From JBGASG01 sp046328035 (lineage in GTDB: Bacteria; Cyanobacteriota; Vampirovibrionia; Obscuribacterales; Obscuribacteraceae), in NCBI GenBank assembly GCA_046328035.1, contig JAXLXI010000014.1, positions 62,001-126,000 of the forward strand: a DNA stretch of 64,000 nt. Reading direction: 5' to 3'. The stretch's first letter is position 1, and each line of letters starts with the position of its first letter. Both the position numbers and the translations under genes were made by a program. Below the pieces are notes generated by a model that worked only from the letters and a program-made list of their open reading frames with translations, was not told the origin of the DNA and searched no databases. Below, piece by piece: positions 40,538 to 49,923 of the stretch.

Positions 40538-42843
40538 TGAAACAGCGACCCGTCTTTGCCGATGCGCTTATCGATCAGCTCGACGGCCTTTTCCAACCGG
40601 TCGGCAAGTCGTTGCTCGTCGGAGGAAATCGGTCGTTTCTTCCCCATCTCCTGTAGTTTGTTCAGCGCAAAGACAAAATCAGAGCGCGCCTGCTCGTACG
40701 CGTGCCGGTCGTTCGAAAAAAGCGCATACTTATAATGCACGTAGCCAAGGCGCCAGCGAGCTTCGAATGAATCACGATAATCAGGAACGACCTTTCGGTA
40801 GGTGTCGATGGAGTTGTTTACATCGCGTTCCGCCTGGCGATAGTATTTCTCGCGCCTGCCCGAGTCCTCAACCAGTCCAGCCAGCTCGATGTCGCAAATA
40901 CCTCGACGTAAATGAATGAGCGCCAGTTCTTCGTCTTTGAGCGGCGGACTAAAATCACCGTGCTCTGCCGACTCGATCAATTTGCGGAGAAACTCTCGTG
41001 CATCACTCAGGTCTGCTTCTTTCTGCTGGGGACTTCGAACCGCAGATCGGTATTGTGAAAATAAAAACGCGGCTCGCCAGTGCCGCGGTTCCAGATCACG
41101 CCAGCGCATCAGTTTGCCGCCCACCGCAAACATCGCCCGTTCGAAGTGCCCGATCTCGTCTTCCTTTGGGTCTTTTATGAAATTCTGCAGATTGACCAGT
41201 TTGTTGGTGTTGAGGATTCGATCTCTGACTTCCTCGAGTCTCGACAAACACCGCTGAAACACTTCGCTTTCGTCGGCAGTCCGCTCGCGCTCCTTGAGCA
41301 AATTAATCACCTCGACATAGAACTTTTCGGATCGCTCTAGCGCAGGCAGGTCTCGCATTTCGCGCCCATATTGAAGACTGAGATAAGCGAGGATCTCGGT
41401 CCGCCGAACCTTCCCTTTCAAGCCCAGCATTTTGTCATACTCAACCGATTTGGTGATCGCCTCATCCCCCTCCCTATACAAAGCGGAGCGGCGACTGCGA
41501 GGCTGATGCGAGATTAAGAGAGCATCCCAAAATGCCAGCCGATGCAGCATCAAGTTGCGTTCTTCACTGCCGGCATTCGCCATGTCCGGCGAGTTGAGTT
41601 CGTCTCTCAACAGCCTGGTAGCCTCGACGAGAAATGCGATTCGCTCCGGATCTCCAAGCGGCAGCGTGACGCGAGCATCCATAATATCCATGGCTTTACG
41701 ATGCAATGGCAGTCTTGGTTCGGGCAAGAGACCGCAGAACTTCATCGAAGCGACTTCTCCTGAGCCCTCCATGGCTTCCGCCAGTTCAGACTCAGAGTCA
41801 GAGACTTTGACGACGGGTGCCGACGGCGGCTCGACAACCGGTGCCTGCAGGAAGTAATGAGCTGCAATCGCGAGGCCGGCGAGCAGCACCGGCACCGCTA
41901 TCAACGTGATCACGCGCCGTCGCTTGCCAGTCGTCCTGGCGGTGCCGGCGGATCGGGATTGTTTCTTCCCGGATCTTTCGATCGATACGGTTTCGCCTGC
42001 CATGACCTTGCGCAGATCTTCATTCAGAGCGGCGGCATCTGGATAGCGGTGATCAGGATTTTTTGTCATCGCGCGATTGACGACCTGCTGCATGCCGGCG
42101 GAAATGCCCTCGATAGGCGGCGGGTCGGCGGCCATCTGTTTCGACAAGACCTCGAAGTACGAATCGCCGGAGAAAGGCGTTTGCCCGGAAAGCATTTCGT
42201 ACATGATGCAGCCCAACGAATAGAGGTCGCTGCGTCCATCCAGACGCATGCCCTGACACTGCTCGGGACTCATGTAATAAGGACTGCCGAAAACCTCGCC
42301 CGTCTGCGTGATGCGCCCGGCTTCATCGCGATCGAGCCAGGCGGCAATGCCGAAATCGAGCAACTTGACGCTGACACCAGATGCGGTATCGGTGAGCATG
42401 ACGTTGCCGGGTTTCAGATCGCGGTGCACGACGCCGATTTTGTGCGCGTGTCCGAGCGCATCGCAGACCTGCGATGCAATCGCGCACACCCGCGCTTCAT
42501 CCATTTTGTTCTCGCCGCGCTCCCTCAACTCAGCTTGCAGAGTGCGCCCTTCGACGTAATCCATGACCAAATAGAGGCGGTCGTTCCAGGCGCCCACGGC
42601 GCTCACCGACGCGATGTGCGGGTCGTCCATTTGCGCCATCAGTTTGGCTTCGCGCAGAAAGCGCTGCTTGTACGCGGTGTCGGAGGAGATGGCTTCACCC
42701 ATCACTTTGATGGCCAGCCGCTTGCCTGTAATCGCATGCTCGCCGACATACACGGCGCCCATGCCGCCGCGCCCGATCTCGCGCAATATCTTGAATCGCT
42801 CTTCGAGAATGGTCCCTTCGGGGACCAGGGTTTTGTCAACCAC
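40534..42843 (-). CDS. Receptor-type Ser/Thr protein kinase
   Basis: PknB-type kinase at residues ~15-280: IGRGGMGAVYVGEHAITG, LAIKVMGEAI, VVHRDLKPGNVMLTD, LLDFGIAAWLD, GSPYYMSPEQCQG. A membrane helix (VITLIAVPVLLAGLAIAAHY) follows, then ~400 residues of helical sequence, TPR-like in places (YYRQAERDVNNSIDTYRK). The open frame starts at 42930 inside the SDR gene, but GTG 42843 has AGGAG seven bases upstream and removes the overlap, so it is preferred (769 residues). The kinase type resembles the pair at 15-19 kb but the tail differs. Targets unknown. Confidence 0.86.
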   Translation of the reverse strand: MVDKTLVPEGTILEERFKILREIGRGGMGAVYVGEHAITGKRLAIKVMGEAISSDTAYKQRFLREAKLMAQMDDPHIASVSAVGAWNDRLYLVMDYVEGRTLQAELRERGENKMDEARVCAIASQVCDALGHAHKIGVVHRDLKPGNVMLTDTASGVSVKLLDFGIAAWLDRDEAGRITQTGEVFGSPYYMSPEQCQGMRLDGRSDLYSLGCIMYEMLSGQTPFSGDSYFEVLSKQMAADPPPIEGISAGMQQVVNRAMTKNPDHRYPDAAALNEDLRKVMAGETVSIERSGKKQSRSAGTARTTGKRRRVITLIAVPVLLAGLAIAAHYFLQAPVVEPPSAPVVKVSDSESELAEAMEGSGEVASMKFCGLLPEPRLPLHRKAMDIMDARVTLPLGDPERIAFLVEATRLLRDELNSPDMANAGSEERNLMLHRLAFWDALLISHQPRSRRSALYREGDEAITKSVEYDKMLGLKGKVRRTEILAYLSLQYGREMRDLPALERSEKFYVEVINLLKERERTADESEVFQRCLSRLEEVRDRILNTNKLVNLQNFIKDPKEDEIGHFERAMFAVGGKLMRWRDLEPRHWRAAFLFSQYRSAVRSPQQKEADLSDAREFLRKLIESAEHGDFSPPLKDEELALIHLRRGICDIELAGLVEDSGRREKYYRQAERDVNNSIDTYRKVVPDYRDSFEARWRLGYVHYKYALFSNDRHAYEQARSDFVFALNKLQEMGKKRPISSDEQRLADRLEKAVELIDKRIGKDGSLFH

Positions 42844-42904
42844 AGCCGAGCTCCTGACTGTAGTCTCTATACCCGCCCGGCGCCGGAAACTTACTTGTTT
42901 TGGC

Positions 42905-43684
42905 TCAGGTGACGCTGCGCCCGCCGTCAATGGTCAGTTCTTCACCGGTCAGCCAGGTGTTTTTCGGATTACAGAGAAAGAGGATGCAGTTCGCCACATC
43001 TTCCGGTTCGCCGACTCGTCCGATTGGATAATTGCGTTTGGTGTGTTCTTCCAGCTTTGCCAGCTCGTCCGGTGCCACCAGAGTGCCCACCATCGGCGTG
43101 TTGATCAGCGCCGGCAATACCGCGTTAACACGGATTTTGTGTGGTGCAAGTTCGACTGCCAGTGACCTGGTCAATCCCAGAATGCCGGCCTTCGATGCCG
43201 CGTATGCACTGGTGGGAATGCGTTTGCTGGCGCGAATCGCCAGGTAGGAGGAGATATTGACGATCGACCCGCCGCCGGCTTCAGCCATGGGACGCGAGGC
43301 GTATTTGCACATCAGCCAGGTGCCTTTCAAATTGACATCGACGTTGATGAGGAAATCTTCCTCTTCCATTTCAAATATTGATCCGCCGCGAAAAACTCCG
43401 GCGCTGTTCACGAGTATATTCAACTGCCCAAATTTGGATATAGCAGCGTTAACCATAAGCTTGGCGTGCCCTTCACTGGAGACATCGCCGCTCAAACCAT
43501 CCAGGCGTGAGGTGTCGCCGCTAAATGTTTTGAACGCCTCCTCGAGGCGACCTTTACTACGGCTGGCAATGACAACATTGGCACCAGCCCGGTGAAACAG
43601 CTGAGCGGTAGCCAAGCCTATGCCGGATGTGCCGCCAGTGACCAATGCGGTCAATCCGGTCAGATCCACAGCTACATCAGACAT
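42905..43684 (-). CDS. Short-chain dehydrogenase/reductase
   Basis: Classical SDR: LVTGGTSGIGLATAQLF (cofactor loop), LVNSAGVFRGG, IVNISSYLAIRAS (Ser), SAYAASKAGILGLTRSL (Tyr-Lys pair), PALINTPMV. ATG 43684 has GGGAGG upstream; the frame opens further up without support. 259 residues, normal. Many SDRs share this pattern, so substrate (for example 3-oxoacyl chains, sugars or alcohols) is open. Kinase gene lies 61 bp downstream on the same strand. Confidence 0.87.
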   Translation of the reverse strand: MSDVAVDLTGLTALVTGGTSGIGLATAQLFHRAGANVVIASRSKGRLEEAFKTFSGDTSRLDGLSGDVSSEGHAKLMVNAAISKFGQLNILVNSAGVFRGGSIFEMEEEDFLINVDVNLKGTWLMCKYASRPMAEAGGGSIVNISSYLAIRASKRIPTSAYAASKAGILGLTRSLAVELAPHKIRVNAVLPALINTPMVGTLVAPDELAKLEEHTKRNYPIGRVGEPEDVANCILFLCNPKNTWLTGEELTIDGGRSVT

Positions 43685-43957
43685 ATATGCACCTCCCCTT
43701 TCCGGCATATTCATTGCACCACATGTGATACCATATATACATTCGCTATACCACGCAAAACAGCTAAGAATTCGCACATAGAGCCGTTCTTCGAACATTG
43801 TTTAACGTTACGGCATTGTCATCAAAGGTATATATGAAATCGCTGGTGTGCGGCTTGACACGCCACTCAGCAACTTCTACGATTTTCCGTGCGTAACGCA
43901 TGTGAAATTTTTTCCGTCTCTGTGGCGGGAAAATAGTCTCTGTAAAGCGAAGATTCA

Positions 43958-44833
43958 ATGACGAAAATTGCCATCATCAGCCAACCCGACACCGGCATGC
44001 TCATTGACGTTGGCGGATGCACCAACGCCCAGGAAGCCGCACAACACCTGAGTTCTACCTTCCAGGACCCGACACGATTCTGGGAGTCGAATCAAATAGA
44101 TATCAGTCTGGGAAACCTCTGCTTGTCGGAAGACGAAGCTCAGGAATTCGCTGCACTGATCACCGAACGTGGCGTGCGACCGCGCAACGTTTTCTCTGAC
44201 GACGAAACCACCCGGGCCGCACTGGCTGCCGCTAAGGTCACCGCCCGTGATACCACATCACCGGCGCCCGCCAATGCCGCCATGGATTTCGCTCCGCCGC
44301 GCCGCCGCAATCGTTTTTCCGAAACGGTGATCTCGATTGCCATTCCCACCTCGCCGACTGAACTCTCCTACGCCACACCAATCAGCAATGAGGAAGTGAG
44401 ACCGGACGAGGACACGCCGACGATTCCACTGCCGGCAGTACCGGCTCTGGCGAATGAGCAAGCACCGCCCAAACCGGCGGCACCAGCGGCGCCACCACAG
44501 GTGTTGTACCTGCACCAGACGCTGCGCTCCGGTCAGACTGTCAATCACAAAGGCAATCTGGTAATCGTCGGCGACGTCAACAACGGCGCCGAAGTGATTG
44601 CCGAGGGCGATATCCTCGTCTGGGGCGCCCTGCGCGGCATCGCTCATGCGGGCAGCTCAGGCAATGAACAAGCCGAGATTCGCGCCTTAAAACTGGCGCC
44701 CCTGCAACTGCGCATCGCGCAATGCATCGCCCGCGCTCCCGACCGCAAGAATTACAAAACATCGACGCCCGGACCCGAAATGGCACGGATCGTCGATGGT
44801 CAAATCCGCATTTCCTACAACGCACCGGAATAA
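43958..44833 (+). CDS. minC: Septum-site-determining protein MinC
   Basis: FtsZ-ring inhibitor recruited by MinD to keep division at mid-cell. The C-terminal MinC beta-helix domain is clear: VNHKGNLVIVGDVNNGAEVI, EGDILVWGALRGIAHAG, ALKLAPLQLRIAQCIARAP. The N-terminal ~90 residues are consistent with the MinC-N fold but weakly conserved, with an Ala/Pro-rich linker between. 291 residues. First gene of minCDE; minD begins 74 bp later. Confidence 0.9.
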   Translation: MTKIAIISQPDTGMLIDVGGCTNAQEAAQHLSSTFQDPTRFWESNQIDISLGNLCLSEDEAQEFAALITERGVRPRNVFSDDETTRAALAAAKVTARDTTSPAPANAAMDFAPPRRRNRFSETVISIAIPTSPTELSYATPISNEEVRPDEDTPTIPLPAVPALANEQAPPKPAAPAAPPQVLYLHQTLRSGQTVNHKGNLVIVGDVNNGAEVIAEGDILVWGALRGIAHAGSSGNEQAEIRALKLAPLQLRIAQCIARAPDRKNYKTSTPGPEMARIVDGQIRISYNAPE

Positions 44834-44907
44834 CAACCCAATACAAAATCCGCATCCGTAGTAGTAGTGTCAACCCCTGCACAACAGCACCGTTAAAGGA
44901 AAACAGA

Positions 44908-45723
44908 ATGGGTCGAGTAATAGTCATCACCTCAGGAAAAGGCGGCGTCGGTAAAACGACTGCATCCGCCAACATTGGTGTGGCGCTTGCACAGTCCGGT
45001 GCATCCGTCGCCCTCGTCGACATGGATATCGGTCTGCGCAACCTCGACATCCTCATGGGTCTGGAAAACCGCGTGGTCTACAACCTCGTCGACGTCGTCG
45101 AAGAGCGCTGCAAACTGCGCCAGGCCCTGGTGAAGGACAAGAAACTCCCTAACCTCTCGCTGCTCCCCGCGGCCCAAACTCGCGACAAAACGGCCGTCAA
45201 CGCCGAACAGATGAAGAAACTCTGCGCCGAACTGAAGAGTCTCTTCGACTTCACGATCATCGATTGCCCAGCAGGCATCGAAGGCGGCTTCCAGAACGCC
45301 ATTGCCGGCGCCGAAGAAGCTGTCGTGATCACGACCCCCGAAATGTCGGCAGTGCGCGACGCAGACCGCGTAATCGGTTTGCTGGAAGCGCGCAAGGAAG
45401 AAATCGGTCAGTATCGCCTGGTCATCAACCGCATCCGTCCGCACATGGTGAAGACCAACGACATGATGAGTGTCGAAGACGTACTCGATATCCTCTCCTG
45501 CAAACTCGTCGGCATCGTCCCGGAAGACGAGGAAGTCATTACTTCCACGAACAAGGGCGAGCCCTTGGCAGGCAGCGAAAACAAGAAAGCCGGTCAGGCT
45601 TATCGCAACATCGCTCGCCGCCTGAAAGGCGAAGAAGTGCCGTTTATGGACCTGGAGGCGCTCAACGAGCGCTGGTACAGCAAGTTCGTGAAAATCTTCA
45701 CGACGCCGTCAGCTGCGGTATAG
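44908..45723 (+). CDS. minD: Septum-site-determining ATPase MinD
   Basis: Membrane-cycling ATPase that recruits MinC and is displaced by MinE. Deviant Walker A: VITSGKGGVGKTTASANIG; IGLRNLDILMGLENRVVYNL and IDCPAGIEGGFQNAI are typical MinD. The C-terminus should be the amphipathic membrane helix (NERWYSKFVKIF). ATG 44908 has AAAGGA upstream. 271 residues, normal. 14 bp before minE. Confidence 0.96.
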   Translation: MGRVIVITSGKGGVGKTTASANIGVALAQSGASVALVDMDIGLRNLDILMGLENRVVYNLVDVVEERCKLRQALVKDKKLPNLSLLPAAQTRDKTAVNAEQMKKLCAELKSLFDFTIIDCPAGIEGGFQNAIAGAEEAVVITTPEMSAVRDADRVIGLLEARKEEIGQYRLVINRIRPHMVKTNDMMSVEDVLDILSCKLVGIVPEDEEVITSTNKGEPLAGSENKKAGQAYRNIARRLKGEEVPFMDLEALNERWYSKFVKIFTTPSAAV

Positions 45724-45737
45724 GGAGGATTTAACAG

Positions 45738-46004
45738 ATGCAAGTCCTTAATTGGTTCTTCAAATCGAAAGAAGAAGCGTCGACCTCCTCCGCTCGTGGA
45801 CGCGCTCGCGACCGCATGCGCCTTATGCTTGTGCATGACCGTCTCGAATTGCCTCCCGACCGCCTCGCCAGTCTGGAAGAAGAACTGGTCGCCGTAGTTG
45901 GTCGTTACTTTGAAATCGAACGGGAATCAACCCGCTTCGATCTGCAACAATATGAACGAAAGGCCGCTCTGATCGCCAACTTCCCGTTGCTGAGATCTAA
46001 GTAG
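45738..46004 (+). CDS. minE: Cell-division topological specificity factor MinE
   Basis: Stimulates MinD ATPase and clears MinCD from mid-cell. The N-terminal membrane helix (QVLNWFFKSKEEAS), the anti-MinCD region (ARDRMRLMLVHDRLEL) and the topological domain (EEELVAVVGRYFEIERES) are recognisable. 88 residues is the usual size. A terminator follows ~100 bp later. Confidence 0.93.
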   Translation: MQVLNWFFKSKEEASTSSARGRARDRMRLMLVHDRLELPPDRLASLEEELVAVVGRYFEIERESTRFDLQQYERKAALIANFPLLRSK

Positions 46005-46106
46005 AGCGATCGCGACAACGCGACAAGCGCGATATGCGGGCGGCTGACACAATGAAACAGATGCCGGCAAGCCACACTAAGACTGAGACGAAACAAGTCA
46101 TGGGCA

Positions 46107-46135
46107 GGGCGAGGAGGCAAATCCTCGCCCTTTTC
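46107..46135 (+). terminator. Rho-independent terminator after minE
   Basis: Nine-base perfect stem GGGCGAGGA/TCCTCGCCC with a six-base loop then TTTT, located between minE and rodA, so rodA probably has its own promoter or relies on read-through. Confidence 0.8.
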
Positions 46136-46179
46136 CTGCGACTACCCGAGGATGACGCGGAACACCGCGGAGGTGTCTT

Positions 46180-47472
46180 ATGACCTCCGGTCAAATGGCA
46201 TGGGCGCCAGCACCGATACGCGCCGTTTATTACTTCTTCCAGGAAGTAGATTGGCTGCTCGTCATTGCCACCGGGTTTCTGATTTATGTCGGCGTCAACA
46301 CGCTGCAGTATCAGGGGCACGGCGTCTTTTACGAGAAGCAACTGCAGTTTCTCATCGCAGGCGTGACCGCGCTGGTCATCTTCTGGCGCATTCCGTACAA
46401 GCTCTGGACGCACAAGTTCGTTCTGCCCTTTATCTATTTGGCCAATATCGGGCTGCTGGCGGCGGTCATGGTGATTGGACACTCGGCTCTGGGCGCCCAA
46501 CGCTGGATTGCGCTCGGTCCGATTACATTGCAGCCGTCCGAAATATCGAAGCTGGTGGTGATCTGGACCCTGGCGGCCTGGCTTGGCTGGCGGCCTATTA
46601 AGTCATTCTGGGACAACTTCATCACCGCGGCGCTGATTGCGGTGCCGGCGGTGCTCGTGTTCAAGCAGCCCGATTTGGGGACTTCGCTGACGTTCGGTGC
46701 GGTCTTCTTCGGCATGACCTTCTGGGCGGGCGCCGGATTGCTGGATCTGCTGGTCATGCTCAGTCCCGTAATCAGTTTGATCATCAACGCCTTGAGTGAA
46801 GAGGCGTGGAAGATTTATCTGGGCGTGCTGGGCATAGCGCTGGCAGTCTTCTGGCGCACAAAGAACTGGAAGTGGTGGATGCGGCTCATCCTGGCACTGG
46901 CGGTGGTGGCTGCCAATTATGGCTTCGGCGAGATTCGTCCGCACCTGTGGGGTGTTCTGAAGCCTTATCAGCAGAAGCGTCTGACCAGTTTCATCAACCC
47001 ATATTCAGACCCTCGGGGTTCCGGCTATCACATCTTGCAGAGTCTGATTGCCATCGGCAGCGGTGGCGTCAACGGGTCGGGATTGGGCAAGGGCAACCAG
47101 AGCCAGGGCGCCTTTATTCCTGAACGCCACACCGACTTTATTTTCGCCGTTGTGGGTGAAGAACTCGGCTTCAAAGCCACCGCTCTCATCGTCTGCTCCT
47201 ATTTGATGATCTGCTTCCGGGGGGTGATGATTGCCTATCAGGCACGAAACGAACCGGTCGGCAGCCTCATGGCGATGGGGCTGACGTTCATGTTCTTATT
47301 CCACGTGTTTTTGAATATAGGCATGACCATGGGCATCATGCCCGTGGCGGGGGTGCCGCTGCCATTCCTGAGTTATGGGGGCACGGCGCTGATCATCGAT
47401 ATGATTGCGATTGGTATGTTGCTTTCCATCCGCAACCTCAACCCGCCACCCAAAAAAGACATGTGGCAGTGA
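46180..47472 (+). CDS. rodA: SEDS peptidoglycan polymerase RodA
   Basis: Membrane glycosyltransferase that polymerises lipid II during elongation. About ten helices; SEDS features GAQRWIALGPITLQPSEISK, FKQPDLGTSLTF, SFINPYSDPRGSGYHILQSL, GLGKGNQSQGAFIPERHTD, FAVVGEELGF and VPLPFLSYGGTALI. The PERHTDFIF version fits RodA better than FtsW. 430 residues with a longer-than-usual middle loop holding an extra helix pair. ATG with GGAGG upstream. No partner PBP2 is in the window. Confidence 0.88.
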   Translation: MTSGQMAWAPAPIRAVYYFFQEVDWLLVIATGFLIYVGVNTLQYQGHGVFYEKQLQFLIAGVTALVIFWRIPYKLWTHKFVLPFIYLANIGLLAAVMVIGHSALGAQRWIALGPITLQPSEISKLVVIWTLAAWLGWRPIKSFWDNFITAALIAVPAVLVFKQPDLGTSLTFGAVFFGMTFWAGAGLLDLLVMLSPVISLIINALSEEAWKIYLGVLGIALAVFWRTKNWKWWMRLILALAVVAANYGFGEIRPHLWGVLKPYQQKRLTSFINPYSDPRGSGYHILQSLIAIGSGGVNGSGLGKGNQSQGAFIPERHTDFIFAVVGEELGFKATALIVCSYLMICFRGVMIAYQARNEPVGSLMAMGLTFMFLFHVFLNIGMTMGIMPVAGVPLPFLSYGGTALIIDMIAIGMLLSIRNLNPPPKKDMWQ

Positions 47473-47547
47473 CGTCAGATCTCCTGCGCGATCGAGTCCC
47501 TAACCAGTCGATGTGTCGTCCGGCTTCGCGTGATGCCACAACGTTGA

Positions 47548-47662
47548 TTGAACAAAACTGCTCATCTTGAGGGTGTCAAACGAGCAGTTTTGTTCAACGC
47601 CGCCCGATTTAATGTGTTTTCAAACTTTTAGACCCCCTGAAATGAGCAGTTTTGTTCAACGC
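47548..47662. repeat. Three-copy 16-bp repeat (one inverted, two direct)
   Basis: GAGCAGTTTTGTTCAA is present at 47582-47597 and 47644-47659 and inverted at 47548-47563. Copies 2 and 3 share 19 bases (…TTCAACGC); copies 1 and 3 also share the flanking AT. Copies 1 and 2 can form a 16-bp hairpin with an 18-base loop. It fills the 229-bp gap between rodA and the next gene. Confidence 0.7.
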
Positions 47663-47701
47663 TGAATAGAGAAACAAGCAAGTCGCGCTACAATCCGACT
47701 T

Positions 47702-48112
47702 ATGTGGAAGGGTCTCTTTGAACAATTCATTCGCAAGGTGTTCGCGGTCAGCGAAGAGGACCGCATTGCTCTGCGCAGTGAGTTGGCAGAGGCGGAATCG
47801 CAATTGCAGCGCCTTTCAGTATCCGATAGCCCGGACCGATTCGAAGTGGAACAACAACTTGAGCTGATCCGCCAGATCACGATGATCCGGACTAGATTCG
47901 AAGAGTACGCAGAACAGGTACCGCTGCTCGAACGCGCCGTCAAGATGCGCGAAAAACTTCTGGATTCCGCGCCCGATTTTGATGCCGACCGCGACGACTT
48001 CATCGCGCAACTGATGCATTTCGCCTTCGTTCTCGACGAATTAGGCAAGAAGGACCGCGCCACCGAGATGCGGAGCCGCGCCCGCGAATTGCGCGCCGAA
48101 CTGCGCATGTAA
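47702..48112 (+). CDS. Helical protein of unknown function
   Basis: A 136-residue soluble protein, nearly all helix: EEDRIALRSELAEAESQLQR (coiled-coil-like), then YAEQVPLLERAVKMREKLLD and FIAQLMHFAFVLDELGKKDR, a TPR-like pair. No signal or family recognised. ATG start without a strong ribosome site (agtcgcgctacaatccgactt). It converges with the minus-strand membrane-protein array 14 bp away. Confidence 0.5.
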   Translation: MWKGLFEQFIRKVFAVSEEDRIALRSELAEAESQLQRLSVSDSPDRFEVEQQLELIRQITMIRTRFEEYAEQVPLLERAVKMREKLLDSAPDFDADRDDFIAQLMHFAFVLDELGKKDRATEMRSRARELRAELRM

Positions 48113-48126
48113 CAGCACGCAGTTAG

Positions 48127-48798
48127 TCAAATCCTATTCAGCTTGGTAACGTCGTGCCGCTCGACAGGCACATGAACAATAGCGTCAGACTGGTCGACTT
48201 CAACAGCTTCCACAGGAATTTCGTTCTGATGCAACTCAGGGCGTGTGAGATTCATACGACTCTTTTGAAAGTCTCGGCCCAGTCTCCATCCTTTGAAAAT
48301 GAGAGCCGCAGCAAGAGAAATTCCTGGCAGAATCCCACATATAGTGGCTCCGAGGATTGAAATTGCTGTGTAATAAACCCACCCCCCCACCAGTTGTGCC
48401 CAGTCCTGAAGCGTCCACGTTCTTGTGGAAAACTCAGTCATCGCGATCATATTCAATCCCGCAAAGAGAAATATTCCGGCGCAAAGCGCAGTGAAGCACC
48501 ATGCGACTTGTCCCCAGAACTGGCTGAATGCAGAGTTCTCAGCCTTGTTCCATAGCTTCGCCAAACCAACGCATGTAAGAATCGGGACGATGAAGTAGAT
48601 GAGCCCATGGTTCAAGAACACACGGCACACTCGTAGTCCAAAGGCTTGGTATCGGAGGTTTTCGACCCCCGTCCCACTCACTCCCAGAAAGTGTTCCGAC
48701 CACTCGTCATCGAGCAGAGTCCCACAACCAACTACGTAGAGTCCTAGCAGTCCAAGGACGGAACCCACAATAATCGATTTCGGGTAAGGTACTTTCAT
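48127..48798 (-). CDS. Array membrane protein 1 (four-helix, unrecognised family)
   Basis: 223 residues, about four helices: SIIVGSVLGLLGLYVVGCG, YFIVPILTCVGLAKLW, CFTALCAGIFLFAGL and ISILGATICGILPGISLAAA. Shared with its neighbours: helix 1 with Gly spacing, a short outside loop, LRVCRVFLNHGLIYFIVPIL before helix 2, and a GILPxxSLxxAL end. It has an extra hydrophilic tail with PVEAVEVDQSD and VPVERHDV. Last gene of the array. No family recognised. Confidence 0.65.
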   Translation of the reverse strand: MKVPYPKSIIVGSVLGLLGLYVVGCGTLLDDEWSEHFLGVSGTGVENLRYQAFGLRVCRVFLNHGLIYFIVPILTCVGLAKLWNKAENSAFSQFWGQVAWCFTALCAGIFLFAGLNMIAMTEFSTRTWTLQDWAQLVGGWVYYTAISILGATICGILPGISLAAALIFKGWRLGRDFQKSRMNLTRPELHQNEIPVEAVEVDQSDAIVHVPVERHDVTKLNRI

Positions 48799-48829
48799 CA
48801 CGCGTTCACTTCAAAGAACTTGTCGAAAA

Positions 48830-49351
48830 TCATAAGCACTCATTCCGCGTGGTGCACAAGTCATACCCTTGAAGAACTAAGGCACCCAGGACGGAAACCG
48901 CGGGCAAAATGCCCCATGCAGTCAAACATAGAACGACGAAAATAGTAAGGCCAACAGCACCAAAGAAATGCGAGATCGTCCATGAATCGTAAGGAGTGCA
49001 GACCATGCAAGATAAAAGAAACACACCTGCGCTGGAGCAAACATAGCACAGCCAAAACCGCGGCCAAAATCTGATGAAACCTTGCTCTGATCGACGTGCA
49101 GCCAGTTTCTCGATGCCCATACACGTAAAGATGGGCACAAGCAAAAAGACTGCGCCATCTTGCAGTCCTATGAGACACATTCGAAGAAGAAGTGCCTGTT
49201 GCCGAAGCTGACTTACATGTGGTTCGATTGCACCATGTACGACTGGCATTTGCCAGTCATGATAATAGGGACCCGTGTTGCTCACAAGATAAATGCCGTA
49301 CAGCCCAAGGCACGTACCCAAAATGATCGATCGAAGATAGGGAATCCTCAT
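48830..49351 (-). CDS. Array membrane protein 2 (four-helix, unrecognised family)
   Basis: 173 residues with the array pattern: YLRSIILGTCLGLYGIYLV, then HDWQMPVV, LRQQALLLRMCLIGLQDGAV leading to FLLVPIFTCMGIEKLAA, then AGVFLLSCMVC and AWGILPAVSVLGALVLQGYD. It is the closest relative of protein 1 (PYPKSIIVGSVLGLLGLY vs PYLRSIILGTCLGLYGIY). The start overlaps the stop of protein 3 by ATGA. Confidence 0.65.
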   Translation of the reverse strand: MRIPYLRSIILGTCLGLYGIYLVSNTGPYYHDWQMPVVHGAIEPHVSQLRQQALLLRMCLIGLQDGAVFLLVPIFTCMGIEKLAARRSEQGFIRFWPRFWLCYVCSSAGVFLLSCMVCTPYDSWTISHFFGAVGLTIFVVLCLTAWGILPAVSVLGALVLQGYDLCTTRNECL

Positions 49352-49914
49352 CGGCTGCCCTTTGCCCAGCGCTGCTTCAGGACGCCAAAGAAGGTAACGT
49401 GATCCGCTCCGCGATTCAATTCATCGTGCCAGGCAATGATGAGAGCCACTCCAGGCATGAGTCCTGATAGCATGGAAACGCATACTGCACACAAGCCAAG
49501 TTCCAGTCCGCTCATTAAGGACAGCATCACTGTGCCATGAATCAATCCACGGCAGGCTCCAAAGCAAAGTGACACTACGAACGCCCACAGCGCGCCCACC
49601 GGGGTCAGACGCATCCCTCTCATTACGATGTGATCAAATCGGTCCCAGCGCTGACGTTTCGAAAACCAGGCAACACCAAGAGAAACAAAGATTGGCAATC
49701 CAAACCAGTAGTTAGCGTTTTGAACACCCAGATGCATGGTTCTCAAAAACGATGCCACCATCTGCAGTTCAATCACTTCGGACATCTGCTGTGTCTGAGC
49801 AGCTGGAATGCTCCAGCCAGACCATAGCCAAAAGCTGCACTGTCCACAGACAAACGTGATGGACAGACCCACCAACGCTCCCAACAAACCTGCAGTCAGA
49901 TATCGCGAGGTCAT
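49348..49914 (-). CDS. Array membrane protein 3 (four-helix, unrecognised family)
   Basis: 188 residues: AGLLGALVGLSITFVCG, SGWSIPAAQTQQM, VASFLRTMHLGVQNANYWFG leading to LPIFVSLGVAWFSK, then ALWAFVVSLCFGACRGLI and MLSGLMPGVALIIAWHD. The most divergent copy but with the same order of elements. ATG 49914 has GAGGA upstream. Coupled by overlap to protein 2. Confidence 0.65.
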   Translation of the reverse strand: MTSRYLTAGLLGALVGLSITFVCGQCSFWLWSGWSIPAAQTQQMSEVIELQMVASFLRTMHLGVQNANYWFGLPIFVSLGVAWFSKRQRWDRFDHIVMRGMRLTPVGALWAFVVSLCFGACRGLIHGTVMLSLMSGLELGLCAVCVSMLSGLMPGVALIIAWHDELNRGADHVTFFGVLKQRWAKGSR

Positions 49915-49923
49915 CACACTTCC

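Noticed and set aside
42844..42930. Longer N-terminus of the third kinase overlapping the SDR gene
   Set aside because: TTG 42930 lacks a ribosome site, whereas GTG 42843 has AGGAG at the right distance and starts just before the kinase domain.
43764..43958. 64-codon minus-strand ORF between the SDR gene and minC
   Set aside because: No Shine-Dalgarno, no recognisable fold and it fills the likely divergent promoter region.
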